From Paracoccaceae bacterium (GTDB lineage Bacteria > Pseudomonadota > Alphaproteobacteria > Rhodobacterales > Rhodobacteraceae): a DNA stretch of 64,000 nt. The stretch is from positions 1-64,000 of the forward strand of contig CACKSH010000009.1 in assembly GCA_902602765.1 (NCBI GenBank), in the 5' to 3' direction. The translations under genes were made by a program, and so were the position numbers. Below, piece by piece: positions 20,972 to 30,731 of this stretch. Numbering within the stretch: position 1 is the first letter of the stretch; the number at the start of each line of letters is the position of its first letter. The notes below the pieces were generated by a model. That model had not been told where the DNA came from. It was given only the letters and a program-made list of their open reading frames with translations, and made no database searches.

Positions 20972-22429
20972 ATGAGGTTCCTAGGCAGAGGGCTAATAGG
21001 CCTTCTTTTATTCTCACTAGCGCTAGGTTTGTTAGGGCTAGCGGGGAATACTATAAAAGTTGCAGTGCAGGATCGTATGAACCAAGAGCCGCGCGCACAG
21101 AAAGCGCGGGAGAGGACTTTTGCAGTAAAAGTTGTTCCTGCTGAGGTTACCAGTATCAATCCAACTTTAAATGCTTTTGGAGAAATCCAAAGCCGTAAAA
21201 CCCTAGATTTAAGAATGGCGGCGAGTGGCCAAATACAAGAGCTATCAACAAATTTTGTTGAAGGGGGAAGCGTAGAGAGTGGAGAATTATTAATTCGGTT
21301 GGATGACTCAAATTACCAGACGGCCGTGGATTTAGCAGAAAATAATTTAATTGATGCGAAAAACGAGGTGATGGAGTCGGCTCGTAATTTGTCATTTTCC
21401 AAAGAGGAATTGGCGGCCGCCGAGGAGCAAGAAAAGTTACGTCTACGTGCTCTTACAAGACAAAAAGATTTAGTTGAGCGTGGTGTTGGAACAGCTGCAG
21501 CTTTAGAAAATGCTGAGTTGTCTGCTTCAGGCGCCACACAAGCAGTACTGTCGAGAAAGGCGGCCGTTGATCAGGCCAAAAATAGAGGTGCTCAAGCTGA
21601 AACACGAGTTGTAAGAGCGGAGCTTGCACTTAAAGATGCAAAACGAAAGTTAGAGGATACCGAATTATATGCTGAATTTTCTGGGCTTTTAAGTGGTGTA
21701 TCGCTTGTAAAAGGCGGTATTGTTTCAGCCAATGAGCGCTTAGGACAGCTAATCGATCCGAAGGTTTTAGAAGTATCTTTCAAGATTAGTACGCAGCAAT
21801 ATACAAGGTTGCTTAATGATAATGGCGAGCTTTTAAAGGTACCTGTTTCTGTAGCTTTGACAAGTACGGATCAGGGTTTGGACGCTGATGGAGTAATTAT
21901 ACGTGACAGCGCGTCGGTGGCAAAAGGTCAAACAGGCCGCCAAGTTTATGCTCGGTTAACTAAATCAGTAGGCTTTAAACCCGGTGATTTTGTCGCTGTC
22001 AAAGTCGAAGAGCCTACTTTAAATTGGGTGGTTAAATTACCGTCAACTGCGATTGATGCAAGTAACAACGTTTTACTTTTGGGCGAGGGGGAACGTTTGG
22101 AGGAAGCTCAAGTTAAACTAATGAGACGGCAAGGTAATGAAGTTATTGTTCGCAGCCGAGACTTAAGTGGTAAAGAGATTGTTGCTCAGCGAACGCCAGT
22201 ATTGGGTGCTGGAATTAAAGTAAAACCGATACGTTCGGGTGAAGAAAATAAGGTGGCTGAAGTAGAAATGCTCGAGCTCACTGAGGAGCGGAGAGCTAAG
22301 CTTATTTCTGCCATAGAAACTAATGGGTATATTCCAAAGTCTGCTAAAGAAAGGATAATTGGCCAACTTACGCAACCAAAAGTTCCAGCTGATGTAGTTG
22401 CGCGTATCGAAAGTAGAATGGGAGGCTAG
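20972..22429 (+). CDS. RND efflux periplasmic adaptor (HlyD/MFP family)
   Basis: 485 residues. One N-terminal membrane anchor (about residues 7-29) is followed by the lipoyl half-motifs around SGQIQELSTNFVEGG and VSLVKGGIVSANERLG. Between them is a long alpha-helical hairpin rich in Ala, Glu and Lys (about 120-230), then beta-barrel and membrane-proximal domains. It bridges the downstream RND permease to an outer-membrane channel. It is longer than most adaptors because of an extra C-terminal region of about 70 residues. The permease starts 9 nt after its stop. No TolC-like gene is nearby. Confidence 0.88.
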   Translation: MRFLGRGLIGLLLFSLALGLLGLAGNTIKVAVQDRMNQEPRAQKARERTFAVKVVPAEVTSINPTLNAFGEIQSRKTLDLRMAASGQIQELSTNFVEGGSVESGELLIRLDDSNYQTAVDLAENNLIDAKNEVMESARNLSFSKEELAAAEEQEKLRLRALTRQKDLVERGVGTAAALENAELSASGATQAVLSRKAAVDQAKNRGAQAETRVVRAELALKDAKRKLEDTELYAEFSGLLSGVSLVKGGIVSANERLGQLIDPKVLEVSFKISTQQYTRLLNDNGELLKVPVSVALTSTDQGLDADGVIIRDSASVAKGQTGRQVYARLTKSVGFKPGDFVAVKVEEPTLNWVVKLPSTAIDASNNVLLLGEGERLEEAQVKLMRRQGNEVIVRSRDLSGKEIVAQRTPVLGAGIKVKPIRSGEENKVAEVEMLELTEERRAKLISAIETNGYIPKSAKERIIGQLTQPKVPADVVARIESRMGG

Positions 22430-22438
22430 ACATAAGAT

Positions 22439-25400
22439 ATGGTACGTGATCTACCCATTGGAGCGGGCGGCATTCTTTCATATTTTACCCGTCACAAAAC
22501 AGTGGCTAACTTACTCCTAGTAGTCTTAGTAGTTTCTGGCTTGTTGACTATACCAAACATGAGGGCACAGTTTTTTCCTGATGTAATAGTAGATGATATT
22601 TCTATTGGTATCAGATGGAATGGAGCGGGTGCAGAAGATGTAGATGCTGGTATCGTTCAGCTGCTTGAGCCAGTGCTTCTGGGTATAGAAGGTGTTACGG
22701 ATGCATCTAGTTTATCCAGAGAAGGCTCAGCGAAGATAAAATTAGAGTTTGAGCCGGGCTGGGACATGGCAAGGGCAGAGGCCGATGTCGAGACAGCAAT
22801 GGATCAGGTTTCAACACTCCCGTCAGACTCTGATGACCCTACTATTATCCGCGGTAACTGGCGCGATAGAGTTGCGAACGTTATCATCACTGGTCCAGTA
22901 GATGTTGATCAATTAGGATTGTATGCAGATGAGCTAACATCTAGGTTATTTGATCAGGGTGTAACTCGAACAACAATTCAAGGTTACGTTGCTCCCGAAG
23001 TCCTCGTAGAAGTGCCGTCATCCAACCTCATTTTTTATAAAATATCTATGAAAGAGATTGCAATGGCGATTTCTCAAGAGGTCGACACAAGCCCTGCTGG
23101 AGATGTAACCGGTGCAAATGCACGCGTTAGAACAGGTGTGGAAAAACGAAGTGCAACTGCAGTTGGTAATATAGTTCTTCGGTTAAATTCAGATGGCTCT
23201 ACCTTACTGCTGTCTGATGTTGCTACTGTTAAGATGAGTGGGATTGATCGAGAACGGTCTTACTTTGTTGGAAGTAACCCAGCGATTGGTATTCGTGTTG
23301 ATCGCTCCCAAGAGGGTGATGCGATTGACATACAGCATACCGTCGAAACAGTTGCCCAAAAGTTTCAAGAGACTTTGCCTTTAGGAACGACCGTTGACCT
23401 AATTAGGACGCGCGCTGACCACATCTCAGGGCGCCTTAAAATGCTTCTTGAAAATGGCCTAACTGGTTTAGGCTTAGTAGTCGTGCTCCTTTTCTTATTT
23501 CTTAATGCTCGAACAGCATTCTGGGTAGCTGCAGGTATCCCAACGGCGATGCTAGCAGCAATTGCAGTAATGTATTTCGCTGGTATCACGATTAATATGA
23601 TATCACTCTTTGCATTGATAATAACGTTGGGCATCGTTGTCGACGATGCGATAGTGGTTGGTGAGCATGCTGATCAAAGGGCTCGAATGGGGTTAGAGCC
23701 TTATGAAGCTGCTGAAAGTGCTGCGAAGCGAATGGCATTACCGGTTTTTGCCGCAACTTTAACCACAATTATTGCGTTTTTTGGTTTGGTAGTTATCGGA
23801 GGAAGGTTTGGCGATTTAATTGCAGATATTCCGTTTACCGTCGTCGCGGTGCTAGCTGCTTCTCTCGTCGAATGTTTTTTAATTTTACCAAATCATATGG
23901 CACAATCCCTTAAACATGTAGGTAATTCTTATTGGTATGACTGGCCCTCCCGAGTTGTAAACCGTGGTTTTGAATGGTTTAGAGAAAAGGTTTTTGGACC
24001 TTTTACTAGATTAGTAATTTCGTCGCGGTATGTCGTATTGGCAGGTGCAATTGCTATCTTAGCATCTCAGGTTACTATGGTTATCTCAGGCAAAGTAAAT
24101 TGGCGCTTTTTCAATGCACCGGAGCAATCATCTGTAACAGGTAATTTTGCAATGGTGGATACGGCGACACGTGCAGATACATTGGCTATGATGAAAAACC
24201 TCCAGCAGATTGTAGAAGGACTTGCAAAGGAGTATGAAGAGAAACATGGTAAGAACCCTGTAAAATACTTGCTAGCTGAGGTCGGTGGAAACTCAGGGCG
24301 GGGATTATCTGGTACTGAAAATAAATCAAAAGATCTCCTGGGCGGTATTGGTATTGAGTTGATTGACGCAGACCTGAGGCCATATTCTAGTTTTGCTTTT
24401 GTAGCAGAATTACGTGAGCGCGTTCCTCGTACAGCTCTTCTAGAGCAAATATCTTTTAGAGGTTGGAGAGCTGGCCCTGGAGGTGACGCCTTAGATATTC
24501 AATTGTTTGGATCATCATCAAAGGTTTTAAAGGAAGCTTCTGAGGATTTAAAAAATGAACTTAATAAATATCCTATTCTATCCGCGCTGGAAGATAATTT
24601 AGCGTATGACAAAGATGATTTAATTCTTCAATTAACTCCTCAAGGTCAAGCTATTGGCTTCACGATCGATGGTTTGGGTGCAGTTCTTAGGAACCGTCTG
24701 AATGGAATAGAGGCAGCGACTTATCCTTTAGGACCGCGAAGCGCGTCGATTAGCGTGAAGTTACCTGAGGGAGAACTGACTTCAGATTTCTTGGATAGAA
24801 TGCTGCTTAGAGCGTCTGACGGATCGTATGTCCCTTTGGTTGATTTAGTCAGTGTCAATCGGCAGGCAGGCTTTTCTACAGTCCGACGTGAAAATGGGAT
24901 TAGAATTGTTTCTGTGACGGGAGATATATCTGAAGATGATCCAAAGGCAGCGCAGCAGGTGATGGAGACTTTAGAGTCTGAAATTTTGCCTAATTTGGCT
25001 TCGAAATATCAAGTTGAGTGGCAGCTTGCAGGTCTTTCTGAACAGGAGGATAGATTCTTAAATGAGGCGCGTATTGGATTAATTACCTGTCTCATTGGGA
25101 TTTATTTAGTGTTGACTTGGGTTTTTGCGAGTTGGACAAGGCCTCTTGTGGTCATGGCAGTAATACCATTTGGACTAATAGGAGCAATTTGGGGACATTA
25201 TGTGTGGGAAGTCCCACTTTCAATGTTTTCAGTGGTTGGTTTGCTTGGCATGACGGGAATAATTATTAACGACTCCATTGTTTTAATAACGAGTATTGAC
25301 GAGTACGCCCGTGACCGTGGGATAGTTCCTTCTATTGTTGATGCCGTGAAAGACAGACTAAGGCCGGTGGTTCTTACCACGCTGACAACTGTATTTGGGT

Positions 25401-25834
25401 TAGCTCCATTGCTTTATGAAAACTCGTCACAGGCACAATTTTTGAGGCCTACAGTGATCACTTTAGTGTATGGTTTGGGTTTTGGGATGTTGTTGGTGCT
25501 TTTGGTAATTCCTTCACTAGTTGCGATGCAAGGGGATCTAAAAAGGTTTTTTTTGGCTTTCCGCCAAGGTTTGAAATTTCGAAATTTGCGTATTCGCATT
25601 AGCTTCTATACTGCAGCGTCATTTATAGTCGCATGGCTAATCGCAACAGTAGTTTCCCAAATTCTACTTGGGAAATCATTTGTGGATTTATCGCTGCTGG
25701 GCATCTCTGCTTTTAAAAGCGGAGGCATGTCTTCTGCTTTCTTGCTATATATACTTGGTGTTCTAGTCATCCTTTTTGTATTTTATGCGGTAAATGTTTT
25801 GACTTCCATTAGATCGTTTAGACAAAAAGCCTAA
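22439..25834 (+). CDS. RND efflux transporter permease
   Basis: A 1131-residue inner-membrane proton-driven pump of the HAE/AcrB-like group. It has the first helix near residues 20-40, a porter domain, then helices 2-6 with the proton-relay pair in GIVVDDAIVVGEHADQRA, a second porter domain and helices 8-12 with GIIINDSIVLITSIDE. After helix 12 (ending about residue 1040) there are about 90 more residues with two extra hydrophobic stretches, near 1057-1080 and 1099-1121, which standard pumps lack. Substrate is unknown. It is co-transcribed with the adaptor and convergent with the DsbD-like gene, stops overlapping by 4 nt. Confidence 0.92.
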   Translation: MVRDLPIGAGGILSYFTRHKTVANLLLVVLVVSGLLTIPNMRAQFFPDVIVDDISIGIRWNGAGAEDVDAGIVQLLEPVLLGIEGVTDASSLSREGSAKIKLEFEPGWDMARAEADVETAMDQVSTLPSDSDDPTIIRGNWRDRVANVIITGPVDVDQLGLYADELTSRLFDQGVTRTTIQGYVAPEVLVEVPSSNLIFYKISMKEIAMAISQEVDTSPAGDVTGANARVRTGVEKRSATAVGNIVLRLNSDGSTLLLSDVATVKMSGIDRERSYFVGSNPAIGIRVDRSQEGDAIDIQHTVETVAQKFQETLPLGTTVDLIRTRADHISGRLKMLLENGLTGLGLVVVLLFLFLNARTAFWVAAGIPTAMLAAIAVMYFAGITINMISLFALIITLGIVVDDAIVVGEHADQRARMGLEPYEAAESAAKRMALPVFAATLTTIIAFFGLVVIGGRFGDLIADIPFTVVAVLAASLVECFLILPNHMAQSLKHVGNSYWYDWPSRVVNRGFEWFREKVFGPFTRLVISSRYVVLAGAIAILASQVTMVISGKVNWRFFNAPEQSSVTGNFAMVDTATRADTLAMMKNLQQIVEGLAKEYEEKHGKNPVKYLLAEVGGNSGRGLSGTENKSKDLLGGIGIELIDADLRPYSSFAFVAELRERVPRTALLEQISFRGWRAGPGGDALDIQLFGSSSKVLKEASEDLKNELNKYPILSALEDNLAYDKDDLILQLTPQGQAIGFTIDGLGAVLRNRLNGIEAATYPLGPRSASISVKLPEGELTSDFLDRMLLRASDGSYVPLVDLVSVNRQAGFSTVRRENGIRIVSVTGDISEDDPKAAQQVMETLESEILPNLASKYQVEWQLAGLSEQEDRFLNEARIGLITCLIGIYLVLTWVFASWTRPLVVMAVIPFGLIGAIWGHYVWEVPLSMFSVVGLLGMTGIIINDSIVLITSIDEYARDRGIVPSIVDAVKDRLRPVVLTTLTTVFGLAPLLYENSSQAQFLRPTVITLVYGLGFGMLLVLLVIPSLVAMQGDLKRFFLAFRQGLKFRNLRIRISFYTAASFIVAWLIATVVSQILLGKSFVDLSLLGISAFKSGGMSSAFLLYILGVLVILFVFYAVNVLTSIRSFRQKA

Positions 25835-26718
25835 TTAGAACATCCGACGAATTCGAGTGATTGATTAGACCCAATAATTGTGGTCCTTATTTTATCTCTT
25901 GATATTACTTTAGGGAGTTCCTGCTTAAGATCCTTCTCCGTCGAGACCACAATGCGATCATTAAAAATGTTTGATTTTTTTGACTTTACAAAAAACACTG
26001 AACTCCCCACTTCGATCACAAAAAGCTCAATGTTTTCTAGTCCACTGTAAACATTCTTTTGGTTAAATTTTAGGGTTAGTTCATCTTTACGTATTACGCA
26101 CTGAGGAAGTTGGAGGCCTGTCTCATTGGATTTAATTGGTGCAGATAATATCGCACCTAAAATCTTATGATTCTCTTCGTTTTGACCGGACACGGCAGAA
26201 TGAGAAATGTCAAACGCATATGGAATGCAAACATCCTCACATATTCCAATATAAGCCTCTATTTCCAACTGAATAGGTTTCGAATTATCGATTGGTGTTA
26301 TTTTGATGGGAAGAGTTACACTGTCTTTGTAACCAATAGACCATAAATCGGGGTCACCAAATATAATGGGTGTGGGCCATATGATTTCAGCACTTATGAT
26401 ATTTTCAGATTTATTAAAGTTGAATATAGGCTTTAAGCCAATCTTCCCTGGTAAACGCCAATAAGTTTTCCAGTTTTTTTCTAAGTTAATTTCTAAACCA
26501 AAAATAGGCTTTTGATCTTTTAATATCAAACCATCTGTAATTTTTGCGCTTACGAACCCATTTGAATGTGCAACTAGCGAGCTTGAAATCAGTATACCTA
26601 GGATAAGTGTTGGTAACTTTAATAATTCCATAGAAATGGGCTGAAAAATTCGCATTAGTAAATGAAGCTTAAATATGTATAAAATTATTTGGAACCTCTT
26701 TCTGGATTGATCAATCAT
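25831..26718 (-). CDS. DsbD alpha-domain-like periplasmic thiol-disulfide protein
   Basis: 295 residues with the immunoglobulin-like N-terminal domain found in DsbD/ScsB proteins. It has WKTYWRLPGKIGLKP, then GDPDLWSIGYKDSVTLPI and a two-Cys site in YIGICEDVCIPYAF (a CxxxC pair). There is no DsbD membrane domain or C-terminal thioredoxin domain, so it would act alone or with a partner encoded elsewhere. A signal peptide starts near Met30 (LPTLILGILISSSLVAHS). The real start may therefore be Met22 or Met30; I kept the longest frame because that ATG overlaps the upstream stop and could be coupled. Confidence 0.75.
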   Translation of the reverse strand: MIDQSRKRFQIILYIFKLHLLMRIFQPISMELLKLPTLILGILISSSLVAHSNGFVSAKITDGLILKDQKPIFGLEINLEKNWKTYWRLPGKIGLKPIFNFNKSENIISAEIIWPTPIIFGDPDLWSIGYKDSVTLPIKITPIDNSKPIQLEIEAYIGICEDVCIPYAFDISHSAVSGQNEENHKILGAILSAPIKSNETGLQLPQCVIRKDELTLKFNQKNVYSGLENIELFVIEVGSSVFFVKSKKSNIFNDRIVVSTEKDLKQELPKVISRDKIRTTIIGSNQSLEFVGCSN

Positions 26719-27649
26719 TTATAGCCGCTCTTATCAAACGGTCATTAATAGCCAGACCTATTCCCTCGTTTGGAATTGGGCTTACCGAAATTGTCTTGGT
26801 ATCAAAATTATCTAAGATGTGAAGAAAGTTAAAAAGGTTTTGAGCAGCTTCCATTAAACTTTGGTCTTTAGACAGATTTAAATCACATTCAACATTACCA
26901 AACCCCAACTTTTTTTCTCCTTGCCTCCAATCTGTTGCATTAAGACGCAGATTGGCATTTGGACAATAGTGGGACTTCATTTGGCCTGGTGCAATAACTG
27001 GACCTGCTTCATCATAATGTGTGGTTTTCATACCAAGTGCATTCGAAATAGCTTCAGGTGTTATAAAGCCGGTTCGTAGAATTGTAGGCTTGGGTTTAAA
27101 CGTTACAATTGTGCTTTCAACCCCAACTGCCGAGTTTCCAGCATCAACAATTGCATCGATTTTTTGATTTAGATTTTTCAAAACATGATTAGTGGATGTT
27201 GAGCTTATCTTACCAGAAAGGTTTGCTGACGGCGCCGCTAAAGGCCTTTTCAATTGATCTAGAATTTTTAAAGTCACTGGATGATTTGGCATTCTTACAG
27301 CGACAGATGGAAGATTTGCACAGGCTGTTTTTGCGATTTTAGAATTTTTCTTAGATGGTAAAACAATAGTAAGTGGGCCAGGCCAAAATTTTTCTGCAAG
27401 AGCTTCAGCAGCCTTGTTCCATTGAGCAAATTCTTTTGCCATCTTAGTATTTTTTACATGAATGATTAAAGGATTGTATGCAGGTCGCCCTTTTGCTTTA
27501 AATATTTTTGAAACTGCTTCTTCATTGGTGGCATCCGCCGCGAGACCGTAGACTGTTTCAGTAGGGACCGCTACGAGACCACCGAGCCGTAGAATTTCTA
27601 CGGCTTTTTCTATTTCCACCCAACTCGTTCCAAGATTTTTCGTTTTCAC
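26711..27649 (-). CDS. tsaC: L-threonylcarbamoyladenylate synthase (Sua5/YrdC/YwlC)
   Basis: Makes threonylcarbamoyl-AMP for t6A37 modification of ANN-decoding tRNAs. The 312-residue protein has the YrdC core: GGLVAVPTETVYGLAADA, FKAKGRPAYNPLIIHV and APSANLSGKISST. It also has a C-terminal Sua5 domain with the linker PVIAPGQMKSHYCPN, so it is the long Sua5 type. I chose GTG 27649 because AGGGAG lies 7 nt upstream; the longer frame begins with a TTG at 27688. It is upstream of and overlaps the DsbD-like gene, and is divergent from the acyl-CoA dehydrogenase gene. Confidence 0.93.
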   Translation of the reverse strand: MKTKNLGTSWVEIEKAVEILRLGGLVAVPTETVYGLAADATNEEAVSKIFKAKGRPAYNPLIIHVKNTKMAKEFAQWNKAAEALAEKFWPGPLTIVLPSKKNSKIAKTACANLPSVAVRMPNHPVTLKILDQLKRPLAAPSANLSGKISSTSTNHVLKNLNQKIDAIVDAGNSAVGVESTIVTFKPKPTILRTGFITPEAISNALGMKTTHYDEAGPVIAPGQMKSHYCPNANLRLNATDWRQGEKKLGFGNVECDLNLSKDQSLMEAAQNLFNFLHILDNFDTKTISVSPIPNEGIGLAINDRLIRAAIND

Positions 27650-27759
27650 GAATTGCTCCCTTTTGACGTTGCGTCTTTCTTGATCCAATCCTAGAATTCT
27701 TACACGGCTTATACTATACCCTCACGCTTGTTAGTGATGAATCAACCACGAGGATCCCC

Positions 27760-29481
27760 ATGCCAACGCGCGCTCCTGTTTCTGAATTTGAATTTATCCT
27801 AGATCATATTATTGATTATGAACAAATCATTAAAACATCAAGGTTCAAAGACACAAGTTCGGAATTGGTATCTCAAATTCTGAGTGAGGCTGCGCGCATG
27901 TGCGATGATGTTTTGTCTCCTTTAAACAGGGTAGGTGATTTGCACCCAGCAATTTTAAGCAATGGTGTTGTTAAAACCTCGCCTGGTTTTGGTGATGGAT
28001 ATCATGCTGTAGCTGAAGGGGGGTGGATCTCTACGTCAGCATCTCCAGAGTTTGGTGGTATGGGATTGCCGCAAACGGTGACGGCTTGCGTAAACGAAAT
28101 GATGGCTGCGGCTTGCCTTTCCCTACAGTTAAACCCCTTGATGACACAAGGACAGATTGAAGCAATAGAAAACCACGCTGATGATGAGATTAAGTCGCTA
28201 TACTTGCCAAAACTTATTTCAGGTGAGTGGTGTGGTACTATGAACTTAACAGAGCCACATGCAGGTTCTGATGTAGGGGCCTTGTCCACGAAAGCAGAGC
28301 CAAACGGAGATGGTTCGTATGCGATAACTGGACAGAAGATATACATTTCTTGGGCGGACAATGATTTTACAGAAAACGTAATTCACCTTGTTTTAGCAAG
28401 GCTTCCTGAATCAGTTCCTGGTCCAAAGGGCATATCACTTTTTCTTGTTCCCAAAAAGCTTCCAGATATCAATGGGAAAGCTGGGGTCTCCAATAAATTA
28501 AAAGTTGTTAGCCTGGAACACAAGATGGGGCTACATGGAAGCCCAACTGCGGTCATGCAGTATGAGGGTGCTACTGGCTGGCTGATTGGACAGCCAAACG
28601 ATGGATTGCGCGCAATGTTTACTATGATGAACAACGCAAGGTTGGGTGTTGGGGGTCAGGGTATTGGCGTTGCTGAAGCAGCTTTTCAGCACGCCACAGA
28701 TTATGCATTGAACCGAAAGCAAGGTAAGGCAACCGTTCCCGATGCAAATGGCACAATTATTGATCACGCGGATGTCCGGCGCATGTTAATTTCAATGCGC
28801 GCAGATATTTTTGCTTCTCGATCACTTGAATTAGAAAATGCAAAAGCAATCGATATGGCAAACGCAACGGGAGAAATAGAGTGGGTCAACCGGGCTGCTT
28901 TTTTAACTCCAATCACCAAAGTTTTTGGTACTGAGATTGGGGTTAATATATCTTATCTCGGAGTTCAGATTCACGGTGGTATGGGCTTCATTGAAGAAAC
29001 TGGCGCAGCACAATTCAGCCGAGATGTCAGAGTAACTGCTATTTATGAAGGAACAAATGGGATCCAAGCTATGGATTTAGTTGGCAGGAAAATGATGGAT
29101 AACGGTGAAACAGCATATGCAATGATTCACGAAATAAAAGAATACATCGATAATTTATCAATAGTGAAAAAAGACCTAGCTGAACTTGTCGCTATTGCCA
29201 ATGAAACACTTCGTGAAACCGTCGACTACTTTATATCGAGGAAAGATGTATCGGATCGTTTCGGTGGAGCTATGCCTTTTCTAATGGGATATGCTAGGGT
29301 TTTAGGTGGGTTTTATCATCTAAAAGCCGCAGTTGCGGAGGGAGGTACTGGGTCTCGGACTAAATTAGCTGAATTCTATATTCGTAGAATACTGCCAGAG
29401 GCAATGTCTTTTCTAGCTGCTGCGAGAAGTAATTCCGAAGAAATTTATAATCTTTCTATAGATGAGTTAGTTGGGTCATGA
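27760..29481 (+). CDS. Acyl-CoA dehydrogenase (large, DmdC-like)
   Basis: 573 residues, longer than classical acyl-CoA dehydrogenases (about 390) and near the size of DmdC-type enzymes. Segments include TMNLTEPHAGSDVGALSTKAEP (FAD/substrate-binding), GITGQKIYISWAD-like residues, HGGMGFIEETGAAQFSRDVR and YEGTNGIQAMDLVGRK with the presumed catalytic Glu. A C-terminal acyl-CoA dehydrogenase extension follows. It would oxidise an acyl-CoA and pass electrons through ETF to the ETF-QO at 49.1 kb. A 3-methylmercaptopropionyl-CoA substrate, as in marine DMSP breakdown, is possible but unproven. GAGGATC precedes the ATG. Confidence 0.9.
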   Translation: MPTRAPVSEFEFILDHIIDYEQIIKTSRFKDTSSELVSQILSEAARMCDDVLSPLNRVGDLHPAILSNGVVKTSPGFGDGYHAVAEGGWISTSASPEFGGMGLPQTVTACVNEMMAAACLSLQLNPLMTQGQIEAIENHADDEIKSLYLPKLISGEWCGTMNLTEPHAGSDVGALSTKAEPNGDGSYAITGQKIYISWADNDFTENVIHLVLARLPESVPGPKGISLFLVPKKLPDINGKAGVSNKLKVVSLEHKMGLHGSPTAVMQYEGATGWLIGQPNDGLRAMFTMMNNARLGVGGQGIGVAEAAFQHATDYALNRKQGKATVPDANGTIIDHADVRRMLISMRADIFASRSLELENAKAIDMANATGEIEWVNRAAFLTPITKVFGTEIGVNISYLGVQIHGGMGFIEETGAAQFSRDVRVTAIYEGTNGIQAMDLVGRKMMDNGETAYAMIHEIKEYIDNLSIVKKDLAELVAIANETLRETVDYFISRKDVSDRFGGAMPFLMGYARVLGGFYHLKAAVAEGGTGSRTKLAEFYIRRILPEAMSFLAAARSNSEEIYNLSIDELVGS

Positions 29482-30508
29482 AGTGACTGTTCACTATCCT
29501 TGGGATGCTACTCCTGAATTTGCTCAACCTTTAAAAGTTGCTGATGGAATTTTCTGGTTTCGGGTGCCTCTACCGATGCCCCTCGATCACGTAAACGTAT
29601 ACGTGCTTGAAGATAACAATGGATGGACCGTTGTTGATACAGGTCTGTCAACAAAAAAAACAAAAGAAATGTGGCAAAGAATTTTTTCTGGTCCGTTGGC
29701 CGGTAAAAAAGTTCATAGATTAATTGTCACGCACCATCATCCAGATCATGTGGGTTTGGCTGGGTGGTTTCAAAAAAAATATGGTGTAGCGCTATGGATG
29801 ACGCGCACAGCCTGGCTGACCGCCCGTATGCTATGTTTAGACGAGCAAAAGATACCCCCACCTGAAACGTTAGAGTTCTGGCGTAAAGCAGGGATGCGCT
29901 CAGATATTATCGAGGAGCGCCAGGGTGGAAAACCGTTTAATTTTGCAGATGCCGTATCTGCTTTGCCACTTGGGTTTCGGCGCATTTTGGATAATGAAGA
30001 GATAAAGATAGGAGATAGGATTTGGAAGGTGAGGGTTGGAAATGGTCACGCGCCTGAGCATGCCACTCTTTGGTCCAAAGCTGATGATATCGTAATTGCT
30101 GGGGATCAAATTATTTCATCTATAAGTCCTAATTTAGGTGTTTATGCAACAGAACCAAACGCTAATCCTGTAAAGGAGTGGATTGACAGTTGTCATAAGT
30201 TGAGTGCGTTTGCCACGGACGATCACCTTACTTTGTCTGGTCACAAGCTGCCATTTACTGGGTTAAAATTCCGCTTAAATCAAATGGTTGAAAATCATGA
30301 ACTTGCGCTTGATCGCCTCATTGATTTCCTAGAAAAGCCACATACTGCGGAAGAGTGCTTTGGTGTTTTGTTTGGCAAAAGCATTCAAAAGTCGGAATAT
30401 GGTTTAGCGTTAGTAGAGGCAGTTGCACATGTTAATTACCTTCATTTAGAAGGGAAGATAAGTAGACTCGTAGACAAAAACGGTGCCTACAGATACCAAA
30501 GATTATGA
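29471..30508 (+). CDS. MBL-fold metallo-hydrolase
   Basis: A 345-residue metallo-beta-lactamase-fold protein. The metal motif is VTHHHPDHVGLAGWF (HxHxDH), preceded by WTVVDTGLS and followed by NGHAPEHATLW and IVIAGDQIISS, which supply the remaining His and Asp ligands. A C-terminal winged-helix-like region covers the last 80 residues. The frame opens with a TTG at 29471 that overlaps the dehydrogenase stop by 11 nt; a GTG at 29483 is an equally plausible start. Overlap with the dehydrogenase suggests a joint role, perhaps thioester hydrolysis, but this is a guess. Confidence 0.85.
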   Translation: MGHEVTVHYPWDATPEFAQPLKVADGIFWFRVPLPMPLDHVNVYVLEDNNGWTVVDTGLSTKKTKEMWQRIFSGPLAGKKVHRLIVTHHHPDHVGLAGWFQKKYGVALWMTRTAWLTARMLCLDEQKIPPPETLEFWRKAGMRSDIIEERQGGKPFNFADAVSALPLGFRRILDNEEIKIGDRIWKVRVGNGHAPEHATLWSKADDIVIAGDQIISSISPNLGVYATEPNANPVKEWIDSCHKLSAFATDDHLTLSGHKLPFTGLKFRLNQMVENHELALDRLIDFLEKPHTAEECFGVLFGKSIQKSEYGLALVEAVAHVNYLHLEGKISRLVDKNGAYRYQRL

Positions 30509-30593
30509 TAAACTGTGGCATTTTCATCTAACTTACGGGTGACAACTAGTTTAAAGTTCGTTAAAAATACTCTTGTATTGGAAGGGATGTAAA

Positions 30594-30731
30594 ATGGCTC
30601 AAGAACACAAACATGGCTCAATGGAAACTGAAGTGCAGGAAAAAACATTTGCTGGGTTCATAAATTGGACCACTAAGACAGTGATTATATGCATTTTAGC
30701 CCTTGTTTTTATAGCTCTAGTTAATGGATAG
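30594..30731 (+). CDS. aa3-type cytochrome c oxidase subunit IV
   Basis: A 45-residue peptide, too short for many gene callers. It has a charged, His-rich N-terminus (MAQEHKHGSMETEVQEKTF), then FINWTTKT, and one membrane helix of about 16 residues ending ALVNG. This matches the small subunit IV family (PF07835) of alphaproteobacterial aa3 oxidases: a short acidic head, a Phe-x-x-Phe/Trp motif, then one helix. GGAAGGGATG lies about 7 nt before the ATG. It is not beside other cox genes, which is common for this subunit. Confidence 0.82.
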   Translation: MAQEHKHGSMETEVQEKTFAGFINWTTKTVIICILALVFIALVNG

